DNA from: Amaranthus tricolor
Lineage: Eukaryota > Streptophyta > Magnoliopsida > Caryophyllales > Amaranthaceae
DNA: 64,000 bases
Direction: 5' to 3'
Assembly: GCF_026212465.1 (NCBI RefSeq)
Contig: NC_080061.1
Span: forward strand, 23,315,295 to 23,379,294
Shown here: positions 1-15,180 of the stretch, piece after piece
Layout: every line of letters begins with the position of its first letter
How positions within the stretch are numbered: position 1 is the stretch's first letter
The notes under the pieces: model-generated
Databases searched by the model: none
Told to the model about the DNA's origin: nothing
What the model saw: the letters and a program-made list of their open reading frames with translations, nothing else
Made by a program: the position numbers and the translations under genes

Positions 1-338
1 GAGGTCGACGGTGATCTATCTTGATCTTCTAACAGGTTAAGCATTTGGCAACAAAATTAGCAACATCCTTTTTCATACCATGCCACCAAAACGTTCTCTT
101 GAGATCTTGGTACATCTTGTCAGTGCCCGGATGTGTGGAGAAACATGAACTATGCGCCTCTCTCAGAATGCGAGTACGTAGGTCGGAATCGTTAGGCACA
201 CACCATCTATAGTCGTATCGCAAACTGCCATCCTCATGAATACTAACGTGCGGGTCAGGTGTTTCTACCACTATGGAAGCCTTCTCAATCAGATGTATAT
301 CTTCAGTCTGTTTCATCCTTATCTCCTCAAATAAATCA
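1..338 (-). pseudogene. Ty3/gypsy integrase, N-terminal zinc domain (partial)
   Basis: This reads the HHCC zinc-binding start of integrase: HSSCFSTHPGTDKMY, then WWHGMKKDV and CLTC near the left edge. It is in a different frame from the RNase H end, consistent with a single-base indel near 338. The catalytic DDE core and any chromodomain lie outside the window. Confidence 0.88.
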
Positions 339-2513
339 TGTCACCTCCATTATTGACGCTACTGCCCCATGCTCTACTATCTCGATACCCATCTCCTCTA
401 TTTCTTCTCTTAAGCGCACTCTAGCTAGGGCATTACATAAACTATGTACAGCTTTCCGGCTCAAAGCATCAGCGACAACATTAGCTTTTCCCTCATGGTA
501 TCGGATCTCCAAATTATAATCTGAAATCAGCTCTAGCCATCGCCATTGCCTCATATTCAACTCCCTCTGGATGAATATGTACTTCAGACTTTTGTGATCA
601 GACAAGACCTTAAAATTAGTACCATACAGATAGTGTCTCCATATCTTGAGAGCAAAGACTACCGCAGCTAACTCCATGTCATGTGTCGGATAAATGATCT
701 CGTGGGTCTTTAGTTGCCGTGAAGCATACGCAATGACGCGCCCATTTTGCATCAACACACACCCCAAACCATTCTTCGACGCATCAGTGTACAACTCAAA
801 TTTTGACTCTCCATCAGGTAATGCTAAGATAGGTGCAGAAGTCAGTCGTGTCTTGAGAATCCTGAAAGCTTCATCGCACTGTTCATCCCAAACAAAACGT
901 ATATCTTTTCTGGTCAACTGCGTTAACGGTCGCGCAATCTTGGAAAAGTCACGTACAAACCTCCGGTAATACCCCGCTAAACCTAAGAAACTTCGGACTA
1001 CAGACGCATTCTTTGGTATGGCCCAAGTCGAAATCGCCTCCACCTTCGCCGGGTCTACTGATATACCCTCACTAGACACTATGTGCCCAAGAAAAGAAAC
1101 CTTGCGTAGCCAAAATTCGCACTTTGAGAATTTGGCATACAACTTATGCTCTCTCAAGGTCTGTAATACGATCCTCAAATGTTCGGCATGCTGATCCTCG
1201 TCCTTGGAATAAACTAAAATATCATCGATGAATATTACAACGAACTGATCAAGATACGCGGTAAAGATGTTGTTCATAAGGGCCATGAATGCCGCCGGTG
1301 CGTTGGTTAAACCAAAGGGCATAACCGTAAACTCATAATGCCCATATCGTGTCCTAAAGGCTGTCTTAGGAATATCCTTTGGCGAGATGTTCAGCTGATG
1401 ATAGCCAGACCTCAAATCGATCTTAGAGAACACCGATGCACCTCTGAGCTGATCGAACAGATCATCTATCCTAGGAAGAGGATATTTGTTCTTCACAGTT
1501 GCCCGGTTGAGCTCTCGATAGTCTACACATAACCTAAAGGATCCATCTTTCTTCTTAACGAAGAGAACGGGTGCGTCCCAAGGAGACACGCTTGGGCGTA
1601 TATAACCCTTGTCTAACAATTCTTGTAGTTGCACCTTTAACTCTGCTATTTCTCTAGGTGCCATGCGATATGGAGCCTTAGATATAGGACTCGTGCCCGG
1701 TACAAGATCAATCGTCAAATCAACTGCTCTCGGAGGTGGTAATCCAGGTATCTCAGAAGGAAAAACATCCTCAAACTCACGTACTACACGTATCTCTCCT
1801 ATCTCGGGTGTGCTCATCGTCGTGTCTACTACATGACATAGAATCATCGGGTAATTCTTCCTCAAATATGTTTTCAGTTTGATAACAGAAATGATCTTAG
1901 TGTGATTCTTTGGCACAAAACCCTTAAAAATCACTTTCTGCCCTTTAGGTCCTCGTATAGCTACTTTCTTCATCCAACAATCAATACTTGCCTTGTACTT
2001 CCTCAGCCGATCCATACCCAAGATAACATCGAAATTATCTAAAGGAAACTCTATCAAATCCACGCGTAAATCCATTCCCATGAAGTCTAAAGCTATATCT
2101 GTATACACTCGCTGACATAAGATTCTCTCACCCGATGGTTGTGTAAACTCACTATTTATCTCAAGCGAATCAGGCAAAAGCAACATTGATACACACGAGG
2201 ATGCAACGAATGAATGAGATGCTCCCGAATCAAATAAAACATATGCAGGTGTATTGTTGACTAAGAACGTACCCGTAATAACTCCTGGTTTATCCTCTGC
2301 TTCATCTCTCTTGAGAGTCATAAGCTTCCCTGTGGTCTTGGTGCCGCTAACTGGTGTACCGACAGATGGTCTAGATGAACATCCCATAGCAGACCCCTGA
2401 CTCTGCGAACCACGCCCAAAAGATGCCTGCGGTCGTCCCTGCCTTCTATCCTGAGTTACACCAACTTGACTACCGGTCGGTTTCTGCGCTGAACCCTGAG
2501 AAGTCCTCATCAA
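336..2513 (-). pseudogene. pol: Ty3/gypsy pol: protease, reverse transcriptase, RNase H
   Basis: The frame continues from gag. Domains in order: aspartic protease with DSGAS (about residue 95), reverse transcriptase (residues ~265-500) with [14 protein letters not shown] and the catalytic FIDDIL (~430), then RNase H (residues ~575-690) beginning LYTDAS with a later DHKSL. The first ATG at 2513 is not the true start; the polyprotein begins in gag. The frame ends at a TGA (336-338); one base further on the integrase frame takes over, so a one-base indel has broken the polyprotein here. Catalytic residues of protease, RT and RNase H are otherwise present. Confidence 0.92.
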
Positions 2514-2633
2514 CCCTTGCTCTCGTAAAAACGTAAAGCAGTCAGCCTTCTTCTGCCCTTTCTTCCCACAGTGGAAACATTCTGTGACTCTGCTACCCTG
2601 GGGTGTGCTCGATGTTGATCTCCCAAAACTAGA

Positions 2634-3614
2634 TCAGGGCTCTCGGTGTGACTGAGTAGGTGCTATATATCTCCGACCCCCAACACTCTGTGATATCTCA
2701 TGGGTATCCTCCTTACGTCGCTTCAGCCCTTGAGTGACCTTCCGCTCATCCCATAGGCGTTCAGCCTCACATGCATCATGATACACATCTCTAACATGTT
2801 CGTGCCCCAAGTTCCTCATACGTTCTCGAATATCCAGACTTAATCCTGATAAAAACCTCTGAGCCCTGAATCTCTCCCCAATCTTCATATCGTCCACGTA
2901 CTTAGCTAATTCCATAAATCGAATGTAGTACTGGTGAACGGTCTGGGTTCCCTGCGTAAGTCGAGAGTACTCATCGAACATCCTTCGCTGAAGATGTAAA
3001 GGAAAGAACTCGTCGCGAAGCGCTGACACAAACAAGCTCCAGGGAAGAGGAGGTACTGTAAAAGGGTGTTCCGATGTAGCTGTGGAAGGAGCTGATAGAA
3101 GAGCATCTCTATGAGTGACCCACCAAGTATCGGCATCACCGGTTAGGTAATGAACCGCTAGATCTACTCTCATATCTTCGGGTGTCTTCAATATCACGAA
3201 TATCTTCTCCATTTCCCGGATCCAATCGTCTAGCTTAGTAGGAGGACCCTTACCGTCATACTTCCTAGGGGCTAATCTCTGAATACCCTCTGCTTGTGAT
3301 GTCCCTAAGTCGTGCCCAGAACTACCCTTTGAAGATCCGGCGTTAAGTGACTGAAGCACCTGCTGTTGCAGAAGAAGATTTTGTTGCTGTTGCGCGTGGA
3401 ACATCTTTAGCATAGTCTCAAACTGTTCGGCTATGACGGCAGCTGGAACGACAGGCGTAGAGGTCTCGGTATGATCGGATCGCGCATGAGTTGCCTCCTG
3501 TGACGTGACCGTACGCTCGGAGTCATGGGAGCTTTTAGACTCTTCTTTAGTCTCATAACTCTCGTGTTGAGGCACACGATTCTCAGCCATCGCTTTACGT
3601 GCACAACTAAACAA
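2634..3614 (-). pseudogene. gag: Ty3/gypsy gag, cut by a TGA stop
   Basis: Structural capsid protein of the retrotransposon, 326 codons from the ATG at 3614. It has a polar N-terminus, a glutamine-rich stretch near residues 100-115, and the plant gag core (YDGKGPPTKLDDWIREMEKIF begins the core at about residue 120; keyword WW at about 164). The frame is the same as pol and stays open downstream apart from one TGA at 2634-2636, so gag and pol were one polyprotein frame. Past the stop a zinc knuckle of the form [14 protein letters not shown] is visible near 2560-2590 with Gln where the zinc-binding His is expected. Both changes point to a decayed copy rather than programmed readthrough. Confidence 0.88.
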
Positions 3615-3832
3615 AGAACATGTATTTTAACAACAATAAATAACCTAATAAAATACGTGCACACATAAGCATATGAAACACTGTAAAACAATAATTGAAT
3701 TAAACGTCCGCTTCACGATACCCCACTAACTAGCGTCTACCTAATCTCTAACTTCACACCTAGTGTCTTTCTCTAACTCACACTTGTCCTATATCCTTAT
3801 TGCCCATCCAAAGATCCTCAGTTCACGTATTT

Positions 3833-3845
3833 GGCTCTGATACCA
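3833..3845 (-). other. Primer binding site, initiator tRNA-Met
   Basis: On the minus strand this reads TGGTATCAGAGCC, the standard plant complement of the initiator tRNA-Met 3' end. It lies two bases inside the LTR, fixing the 5' side of the element. Confidence 0.92.
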
Positions 3846-3847
3846 AC

Positions 3848-6901
<3,054 letters not shown>

Positions 6902-7023
6902 TGACATAACGGGGCGAGGGATGGCATATCTCTAAGCTAATTAAGAAGAGCAAGTACATGATAGTCTTACTTTTGCAATGTTTATTTGGATATGTGAACT
7001 TATCATCACCAATAACCTAGTTG

Positions 7024-7063
7024 AAGAGAGAGAGAGAGAGAGAGAGTGTGTGTGTGTGTGTGT
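7024..7063. repeat. (GA)n(GT)n microsatellite
   Basis: A GA run passes directly into a GT run. The equivalent place in copy B (20796-20812) has only GT, so the GA part expanded or was lost after the duplication. Confidence 0.95.
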
Positions 7064-7597
7064 ATGCTTCCTTTAAGCTAAGTTTTTAACTTTTATTTGG
7101 TCAAATTCATATTCTTCAATGGAACACATCCACTAAACCCAACTATTGAAGGCTTTTCAACATCCATAGAATTGTAATTTAAGGAACTTTGATCATGACT
7201 TTTGAACCGTACAACATAATTATGTATTAGTCCATATGAAATCTCATAAATGTTGTTTAGGTTACTTTTTCATGTCATTTTTCTGCTTGCTAAAACAAAA
7301 GATGTAGTGAGAATTTGAGAAGCTCTTATCTATTATATGCTGGAACATTTAATAATTCAGTAAAAATTCTTAATGGATACTTTTCCTTTACTATGTGTTA
7401 AAAGTGCTTGCATATTTGGCATCATGTTTGTGTTCTCAATCTTTGCTGAGGTAGCGCATCAGCTTGATGTGAGGCAGAAACTTTTTAAAATTTTGTATTT
7501 TTAATTACCATTATTTATGATATGGCATACTCTATCCTTGACACTAGCAATAGCTTGCTAGGTGTGAGTTTTGCTTCTTCACAAGGAGGATAAAAAG

Positions 7598-9259
7598 ATG
7601 AAAGTTAACATTCTACATTGGCACGGTGTTGCTTCATGGACCTGGGATGCCCAAGATGAAACATGTGGAATATGTAGGTTGGCCTCTGACGGTTATTTTC
7701 CTGATTGCAAATTACCTGGGGATGACTCCCATTGAGTAAGTGACCTTTTCTTTTTCTTTTTTGTGAAACACGAAAAACGCTGCTGTTTTTCCTAGTACAG
7801 TATTGATTTATGTATGAATTATACAAATACAATAATATACACATGATATATGTATATTAGTATTAGTATATGTATATTATACAAATATTTGTATTAGTAT
7901 TATAGCCTTGTTGAGGAGTACTGGTATTGGGGCATTACTGTTTCTGGATATTTAGGATGGGGGGAGTACTTTATCCTATCAAAAACAGTTTGTTTTGAGC
8001 AGAGAAGTACTGCAAGGGGGCAACTTATTGTTCAACATAGATGTAGAGGCTTTCAGGAAATCTTTTGACCTCCTGATTGCTTACAAACTAAACCAAATGT
8101 CATTGAGTTTTGTTCTTATAGCCGACATATCATATTGGATATGGTCTTTTGAAACGCTTAGTGAATGTTATTACTGGGAAAAAGCTTCGTGGGATGTGTT
8201 AACTGATAATCAATCCTGTTTGAAGATGGCTTCTGATGGTTCCCCTTTGTGTCATCTAAAAAAGAGCCCTTCCGGATTTAAATTTTTGTTTTCTTAAATA
8301 CTTGTTTAGAATGCAGTTGAGGAAGTAGACTACATTGTTTTTGAATTACATGCCTCGACATCTAATTAAATGCTAGTGAGATGAATAGACATTCTAAGAT
8401 GAGATTCTGTTTCTTTTCATTTGCTGTACGTCTTGTACGTGTACTAGTTATCTGGTGCCCAATGTGTAGCTCAAAGACTCATTTTATGTAAACAGTGGAC
8501 GCTGTGGACCATCTCTAGAGTTTTCGATACATTAAGCACATATTTGGAGGAATGGACTTAGTAATAACATGTGCAGTTTTGTTTTACTTGTTGCTTAGAG
8601 ATCATAAGATATATGTTCAGCATTGTTCTACTAGTTGCCGATGTACAATAGAGATTTTAATCCATAACCTTGTTTTGCACTGCCGATACTGGCAACTTGC
8701 ATTTTTAGAATGATTGCCTTCTTTTGCATTGCTTAATTTTAAAAATAGTAAAAATATAATTTTTGTTTTCATTTGCTTGTTTTCGTTGTTCCACTAATTC
8801 ATCATAGAATGGAATGTTGATGCGGTAACGAGAGTGATGGGGTGATTTTAACGGCTAAACATCTGTCAAAAGCATGAAATATCCCTTGATATGGCTCAAA
8901 AAGCGTTTTTTTACCTTTACGATGCGGGAAATATCGGTTTTTTTTGCGACGCAGCCAATGCTGATGCAGCCTTTGTTTTTACATAATGTCATAGGTTGGT
9001 TTCTGACTCTCTAATTGCTTGTTTGTGATTGATGCTTGTGTATATAATGTTTTTGATATGTGTGGAACCCCGTGTGTTTATATCTAATAATACAACATGG
9101 GTTATGCCCTTGGTGTATAAGACTAAAGATGTCTCATTTGTAGTTTGGGGACAATGCAACCATGTTTTCCATCTACACTGGATTTTAAAGTGGGTAAATT
9201 CACAAACCTCTCAAACTCACTGTCCTATGTGTCGTCGAGAATGGCATTTCAAGGACTGA
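7598..9259 (+). pseudogene. APC11-like pseudogene (anaphase-promoting complex RING subunit)
   Basis: Exon 1 (7598-7735) and exon 2 (9144-9259) align base for base with the intact APC11 at 21346-23040, with the same splice sites (GTAAG donor, TAG acceptor). One base of the Cys44 codon is deleted, which brings a TGA directly before the donor. RING residues are also lost: Cys33-Cys34 read Tyr-Phe and Cys59 reads Trp. It cannot make a working RING-H2 protein. The intron carries a 100-codon open frame (7995-8297) that has no recognisable product. Confidence 0.9.
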
Positions 9260-9542
9260 AAACGGGGGATTCTGAGGTTAACCATGGTACAACTCCTATC
9301 CTTCCTTTATTGTAATGTAAATTCACGCATCATTGCCTCACTATTAATCATGAAATGTAAGCCATTTAATAGTTGGTTATTGGTTTACAAAATCCTATAT
9401 GGAAGAACAACTTAAAAACTTTGCTACTGTTTGTGTCGCACCATTGTTATGATTCAAACTAGAAGGTTTGAGAATTTTTTGGAAACGAGAACAAGTTTGA
9501 CATTTCCTTGATGATGGATGTTGAATTTGGTTCTTGGTGTAT

Positions 9543-9765
9543 AGGGATGGCAATTAAGTTTGAGTCCACTCCTAATCCAACTTGATCCGAGGAATTCAAT
9601 CCGATTTGAGTCTTAGAAAAATAATATCATACCCTGGATCCGATTATATAGTTCGAGTTCGCTTCAGAGATGGACCGGAGTTGGACCTTATACTCTGACC
9701 GGACACTGACTTAATTCCGACTCGACCCGACTCTAACTCTACCTGACACCTGACTCCGAGTTGAA
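9543..9765. repeat. hAT-like short element end, GAGTCCGA-rich (copy A)
   Basis: The stretch opens GGGATGGCAATTAAG and is rich in GAGTCCGA/TCGGACTC words. Plant hAT-type short non-autonomous elements often start with a GGGATGGCAAT-like end. The same block is in copy B at 23325-23550, so it predates the duplication. The other end was not found. Confidence 0.35.
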
Positions 9766-10046
9766 TATAATTATAATATTCAAAGAGAGATCGTAGAATT
9801 ATAGCTAAGGTTGTTAAAAGCATAAATTTAACTCAAATAAAAAAAAACTCTCAGAATCGGATAGTATAAACGAATGATTCAAGAATTTTGCTAAATTAAG
9901 AAGCATTATTCGCTTTTGTATATTCTTTAGTCATTATTATTGTAAAAGAACAATTAAAACTCACTCAATCTTTAAAAACTGTTATGATTCAAAAAATACA
10001 TATATACTTATTGTTTTCTTTTTTCTATTATTTCTATTAATCGAGA

Positions 10047-10325
10047 AAAATTAGAAATTAAATTCTACAGATATGGTTAATTGGGTAGGCTAAGACCCAT
10101 TTTAGCATTTTCGTGGAGTATTATTAGAATCGGTATAATTGTATGATTCTAGTTGTGGTTCAAGAGTCTTTATTTTATCATTAGAAAGCAAAAAAGTAAA
10201 ATTAAGGTCCAAACATATAGTTGATTGGGTGGTCTAAGACCCTATTTAGCATTTTGTTTGTGGAGTATTATTAAAATTGTGTAGAATCGGTAAAATTGTA
10301 TGATTCTAGTCATGATTTCATGATT
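10047..10325. repeat. Tandem duplication of about 144 bp
   Basis: A unit including CTAAGACCC, TTTAGCATTTT, GTGGAGTATTATTA and TGTATGATTCTAGT is repeated about 144 bp further on. Copy B has the same pair at about 24258-24530, so it predates the segmental duplication. Confidence 0.7.
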
Positions 10326-10439
10326 TTATACGATTTTAATGATTCTAATTGCGATATTAGAATTTGCAGGACGTACATATTTTGTTTGTTAAGTTGTACG
10401 TATTTGAAAGGCTACACTATTAGTTTTTTATACTTTTGA

Positions 10440-10930
10440 ATCATTAGTATAATATCGATATTAAACGAACTATAAGTAAGTGTTTTAGCATGCTGATGTT
10501 GGATTTTGAACTAACTTAAGCTGGCATTTTGGCATTTTGTAGTTGTCATGTTAGGATGATTTAGTTGATATTTTAATTATTTTAAGTTATTGTTTTAATA
10601 TGCTGAAGTTGATAATTTAATTAGTTTAATATGTGTGTGTTTATGTGTGTGTTAGAGAGAGAGAGTGAAGGATTTAGTTGGAAATTTGATAGTTTATGTT
10701 TTTGTTTTGGAAGGTCAAAGTTGCCTTTCTAAATTGATTAAGTTGGCCTTTTGACTAGGTAAGTTGGTGTTTTAACAGGCTGAATTTGACATTTTAACTA
10801 GTTTAAGGTTGTGTTTTAGAATGATCAAGTTGGCTTTTTATTTCTGTAAAGTTGATAATTTAACTTGTATAACTTGACATTTTAGTATGTTGAAGTTGAC
10901 ATTTTAAAAAATATAAGTTTGCTTTATAAC
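10440..10930. repeat. Irregular 25-35 bp tandem repeats (AAGTTGACATTTTAA type)
   Basis: Degenerate words such as AAGTTGACATTTTAA, AAGTTGGCTTTTT and TTGATAATTTAA recur every 25-35 bases. A parallel block is in copy B (24660-25150). Nothing coding is visible. Confidence 0.55.
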
Positions 10931-11223
10931 GTATAAGTTGTGTTTGCCTCTATACCAACAAATGTTTTTTTCATCAAGAATCATATTTTCTTCAACAAGC
11001 TCTGTCATTAGCTCTTGAATTGATGAACCGTAATAAAATAACAAAATATGCATCACAATACAAATTATTATATTGAATCGAATGATATAAGAAGTAGGTG
11101 TTATATATATTTTATTTTATATAGTTTCTTATGAGTTTATATTCCTCAATAAAATGTTAATTTGTTAAGAGAACTTGTGTTTGTCTTATTTTATATAATT
11201 TTTTATGAGTTTATGATTCTTTT

Positions 11224-11475
11224 ATGTACGGTTGCATAATAAACGTAACAAGTGGACCATATGATGATAGAATATATGGGGCTGGTTATATAACAGCACA
11301 AGGTTGGATAAGCAAAGAAGATAGTAATGGATTTGTGTTCAAATATTGTATGGTGGTTGGCACATCCTACGCATTTCTTGGAAGACCATACCAAAGTTAT
11401 TCCAGAGTTGTCTTCTACAAAAGTTACCTTTCAGATATCGTTGTTCCTCAAGAATGGAACCCCAGTTTTACTCTT
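11224..11475 (+). pseudogene. Pectinesterase exon fragment
   Basis: One open frame reads the C-terminal half of a plant pectin methylesterase: GYITAQG, GFVFKYC, then AFLGRPYQSYSRVVFY and DIVVPQEW. These match the family's segment around the catalytic arginine (LGRPW, here LGRPY). Pectinesterases de-esterify cell-wall homogalacturonan. The catalytic aspartate motif, signal peptide and other exons are absent, so this is a fragment. Its left edge coincides with the right edge of duplication copy A, suggesting it was joined at a rearrangement breakpoint. Confidence 0.82.
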
Positions 11476-13329
11476 GGCCATGAGTATTGTTTCTTCTCCA
11501 CTATTTATTTTGAATATTTATTTTTTGGAAGCCAATTAATTATATATAAAGATGAACTAAATGGTAAAAAATCATTGTAAATAAATATTAGTGTATAAAA
11601 AGATATTACAATAAAGACAAAGAAGAAAGTATGATAACCGGGAAAAAATTTTAAATACACTTTGCACTTAGAACATCATTCATTATAAATTAGAGGAGTG
11701 TAAGAGAGTTTAAAGAAGTATTTAAAATGATCGATAATATTTTTGAATGTTTATTTCTTTTACTTTGATACTAATTATCTAAAATATTACAAGGAAAAAT
11801 AGATACACTAAAACTGAAGATTACATCTAATATTATAATATATTGTTACAATTGGTGATGAAGATGCAAATTTACACAGAGATAAAAGAATTAAAGGGAA
11901 ACTTTTACTTTATTGATTGAATACTAGAGGCAGAATAGCGATTTTTTGAAAGCATAAAAACTTACAATACACAACGAAACCTTTATATATACTACTAAAC
12001 TTACACAGCTAGAAGAAGAAATAACAAACTAAACATAACGTGGATAGCTATAACAAACTCGTAATAAACTTGAAACAAACACTCTTAGCCTATAATAGAA
12101 AGTTTCTTCATGTAACTATTTGATTTAGAAGAATTGCATCATCTTGTGTTCACGGATTCAGGATTCAAAATCCCCTAGGGGACAAACTATTAGACGAAAT
12201 TTCTGCAGAATTCCATTCTTAAAATGGACGAAATGTCCTCGTCTCAATAAGTTTTATGGAAAGTTCATTGAGAGTCTTCATATCCAAGAATCGATCATCG
12301 TTTCTCACATCAAATCAATAATTTTACATTTAACTGATTCCTCAAAATATATAATTCAAGATCACAAGGACGGAATATCACAAATCAAGATCACATCGTA
12401 CTTGTCATTTTGTCAAGCAAGATCAAAGAATCAAGAATTAAACAGCTTTAAAATCTGACTGCCTTGGATATTTATGTAAATCACATCTCTAATTCTAAAC
12501 TAGGACTTAGGCCAATTATCCACAATCACTATAACTTTTTAACGAAAACTGCCTTAGTATATGATCTTCTTCCATTAAGAAACAACAACAATTTAGAAAT
12601 TCTGAATAGGTAAAGCTTAATTCCATTATTTTTAACAAACTTCAAATTATGTTCTGGATATGGCTCTAAACACATATATCTAAAATCAAGTTGTTCAACA
12701 CATCCCAAAAAATTACTAAAACACAAAATCACAAATCAATCAAAATGGGGCATATTTAATCAATTATCTTTAATGTTTTAGATATGTAATCCATTCTTCA
12801 AAAGAAACTTTTAATTGAACTATGCAATTTAAAGAAAAGAAACAATTTTTTAAGATTAAGATCAAGATAAAAAAAAACATCAAGAATAAGAATTTAAGAT
12901 TAACATTAATATTAGAACATAAAAAATAAGATTAAGATTAAGGTTAAAATTTAAGTTTGAAAATACATTAGAAATCAAAATTCTAATTTCTAGGGAAAGC
13001 TCACTAATAGGTAGCAACACATCCTGTCAGACAGACGACTTGAGAATCAACCTCTTCCTACTAAAATAATGGCTTCTAAGTTCTTCAGTTGGACAACCAA
13101 AATGAAGGAACCATAATTTGCTCATCCTAAATTAAGGGATTAATCCATTCCTTCTTATTCTTCTAAAGTTCCTAATTGTGTAAAATTATTTGTGTGATTA
13201 TAGACATTGTATTTGTTAATTATTATTGATTGTTCGTAATACAAATGTGAAACTCCAAATTGATCTCTTATCATATTTAATTTATTTATGGACCATTTTC
13301 TTTACTGGGTTTATAATTTTTTTGTTCAA
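11476..13329. other. AT-rich sequence, nothing recognised
   Basis: No frame gives a recognisable protein and I see no LTR ends or repeats. Short open frames (for example 12144-12458) are AT-rich chance frames. Confidence 0.6.
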
Positions 13330-13480
13330 GTTACTGAAGCAAAAACATGGCTCAATGATGAGGGCGTTAAGATAAGCACACAAGTAGAAAGCATTCAAGA
13401 GACATTGGAGAAGTAGTAGCTTGAAAAAGCAAGTGAGTACAACCAGCTTTTGGCGCTCGAACGAGCACATGGTTGATGGG
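13330..13480 (+). pseudogene. Coiled-coil-like coding fragment, possibly transposon-derived
   Basis: One plus frame reads VTEAKTWLNDEGVKIS, then QVESIQETLEK, two stop codons, and LEKASEYNQLLALERAHG. The hydrophobic spacing suggests a coiled coil like the tail of Spm-type plant transposase proteins, but that is a resemblance only. The stops show it is dead. Confidence 0.3.
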
Positions 13481-13784
13481 TCACTCGTTTAGGCACTAGG
13501 TTGGCCTCAGGAAACAACTTTAATATTACCGGCAAATGTTTTTAATTAAAAAAATTCAAATATTTTTTGGTTACATTATATATAGATCCTATTAGTCTCC
13601 ATAATATTCATAATCATAATATTATAAATTAAAGCCTCCACATATAAAACACTAATTATCTCCCTGTTGATAATTTAACACTACAATACAATAGGGAGTT
13701 TATAAACACTTAATTATAGACACTTGAGCAATTCTATAAAAAGCGTCGAAAAACTTGAAAAGAAAAAAAGTAAAGTGAATTCAA

Positions 13785-14000
13785 TTTAGCGGGAGTAACC
13801 GCGCCTTAATCTAATTTCCCTAAAACCCAAAAATGGAAATCGCCTCCCTCACTCAGAAAACATTTTACTCGACTCTCTCTCCAAATTAAACCCTAACCCT
13901 CAACTTCTTCTCTAAACCCTATACCATTGTCTCAAATCAGACGGAGGAAACAAGCGACACAAATTGCATTCTTCATTCAGTGTTTGCAATTCTAAAATCA
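13785..14000 (+). promoter_or_regulatory. Promoter and 5' UTR-like stretch with telo-box and donor site
   Basis: A relatively GC-rich patch has TTTAGCGGGAG (E2F-like), AAACCCTAACCCT (telo-box, common in plant cell-cycle and translation gene promoters), a CT-rich leader, and CAG followed by GTATTTTC (13999-14006), a good splice donor. No coding exon follows directly. It may be the orphan 5' end of a gene, possibly a remote untranslated exon of APC11 at 21346, whose ATG is preceded by an acceptor-like TCCTCACAG. This link is inference. Confidence 0.4.
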
Positions 14001-14067
14001 GGTATTTTCAATTCAACTTTTAATTTTGTGTTTGTAATTATACAATTCCTGTTCAACAATTACCAAA

Positions 14068-14288
14068 CTTTTAATCTAGTGTTTGCAATTAAAATATGCT
14101 ATTACCAAACTATTGATTTTGTGTTTGCCATTACCAAACTGTTCGACAATTTTCCACTGAAATTGTTTTTGTTTTTTTATTTTGTGTTTGCAATTAAAAA
14201 ATGCAATTATCAAACTTTTGATTTTGTGTTTGCAATTACCAAACTGTTCGACAGTTTTCCATTGAAATTGATTTTTTTTTTTTTTTAA
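14068..14288. repeat. Tandem repeat, about 102 bp unit
   Basis: TTTTGTGTTTGC, ATTACCAAACTGTTCGAC and TTTTCCA-TGAAATTG recur at 14117 and 14219, with a partial third copy upstream. Confidence 0.75.
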
Positions 14289-14479
14289 TTTTTTGTTTAA
14301 AACTGGAACATCTACTTGGCTTTTGTAATTGCAATGCAAAAATTGTCATATATGATTTCATTTTAATTTTGTATGTTGTAAAATTGTGTTCAAGTTAAAG
14401 TTAGTCATATATGATTTCATTTCACTTGATGGTTTTAAAATTTTGTTTTCTTTCACAATTATTATTTTAAAATTAGAGT

Positions 14480-15180
14480 GAATTTGGAGTTGTGTCACAA
14501 TTCATTTCGAATTCGATTTGATTCGAGGATTCGAGTCCGAGGGAAAAGTTATCCGACTCCGACTTTACGATCCGAGTCCGAGTTAGAGACAGATTGGAGT
14601 TGGTCCTTAATAAAAATCCGACACCCCAACCCCGAAAGAAATTCGACTTTGAATTTGACTTTTACACCAATATTTTGTTTCCTTTAAAACTCTAAACGTG
14701 ACTAATTCAAGCTTTCTGTCATACTAATTGTAATTTTCGATTTTGAAAGCCTACTTGTTATTTTTATTTAGATTAATCAATCAGAATACGACATATCAAA
14801 TCAAGAGAAATAAAATACGCCAAATCAAAATGCAAGAAAATTTTGTTAAATTGTAGTAGTAGGACTATTTCTCTTGTTAAACTTGAATTAAAAGTACATA
14901 TTTTTTTGTTAAATTGTATTTGAAAAATATATTTTGTTAATTTTGTATGCTTTAAAATCATTAGTACAATATCACAATGATACTGTTTGATAATAATTCG
15001 ACTCCGCATTTGACTTCGTTGGAGGTCCGAGAGTCCGAGTCGGGCAAACTTGGAGTATGCATAATCCGACTCCAAGTGGAGGTGGACTGAAAAAAAAAAG
15101 TCCAACTATTATTCAGAGCAAAATCGGAGTATGTATAATCCGAGCCGAGTCCGACCCATTGCAATCCCTTGTTGTGTTCA
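14480..15180. mobile_element. hAT-like debris rich in CCGACTCCGAG words
   Basis: Two blocks (about 14505-14660 and 14995-15178) are dense in GATCCGAGTCCGAG and GACTCCGA words. The second ends CCCATTGCAATCCCT, the inverse of GGGATTGCAATGGG, typical of plant hAT-type ends. The blocks may be the two ends of one element. No transposase is visible. Confidence 0.35.

Larger units (their letters stand above)
7011..11224 (+). repeat. Segmental duplication, copy A (APC11 pseudogene copy)
   Basis: The sequence from AATAACCTAG at 7011 to TGATTCTTTTA at 11224 is matched in order and orientation by 20781-25435. The two start points are 13,770 bp apart. Copy A starts 110 bp from the Ty3 LTR and its right edge abuts a pectinesterase exon fragment. 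It is shorter than copy B mainly because copy B has about 430 extra bases at 23822-24255 and a second copy of a 36 bp unit at 22691. Confidence 0.93.

Noticed and set aside
7995..8297. Open frame in both APC11 introns (also 21666-22022)
   Set aside because: No recognisable domain; shared because the segment is duplicated, and it differs in start and end between copies.
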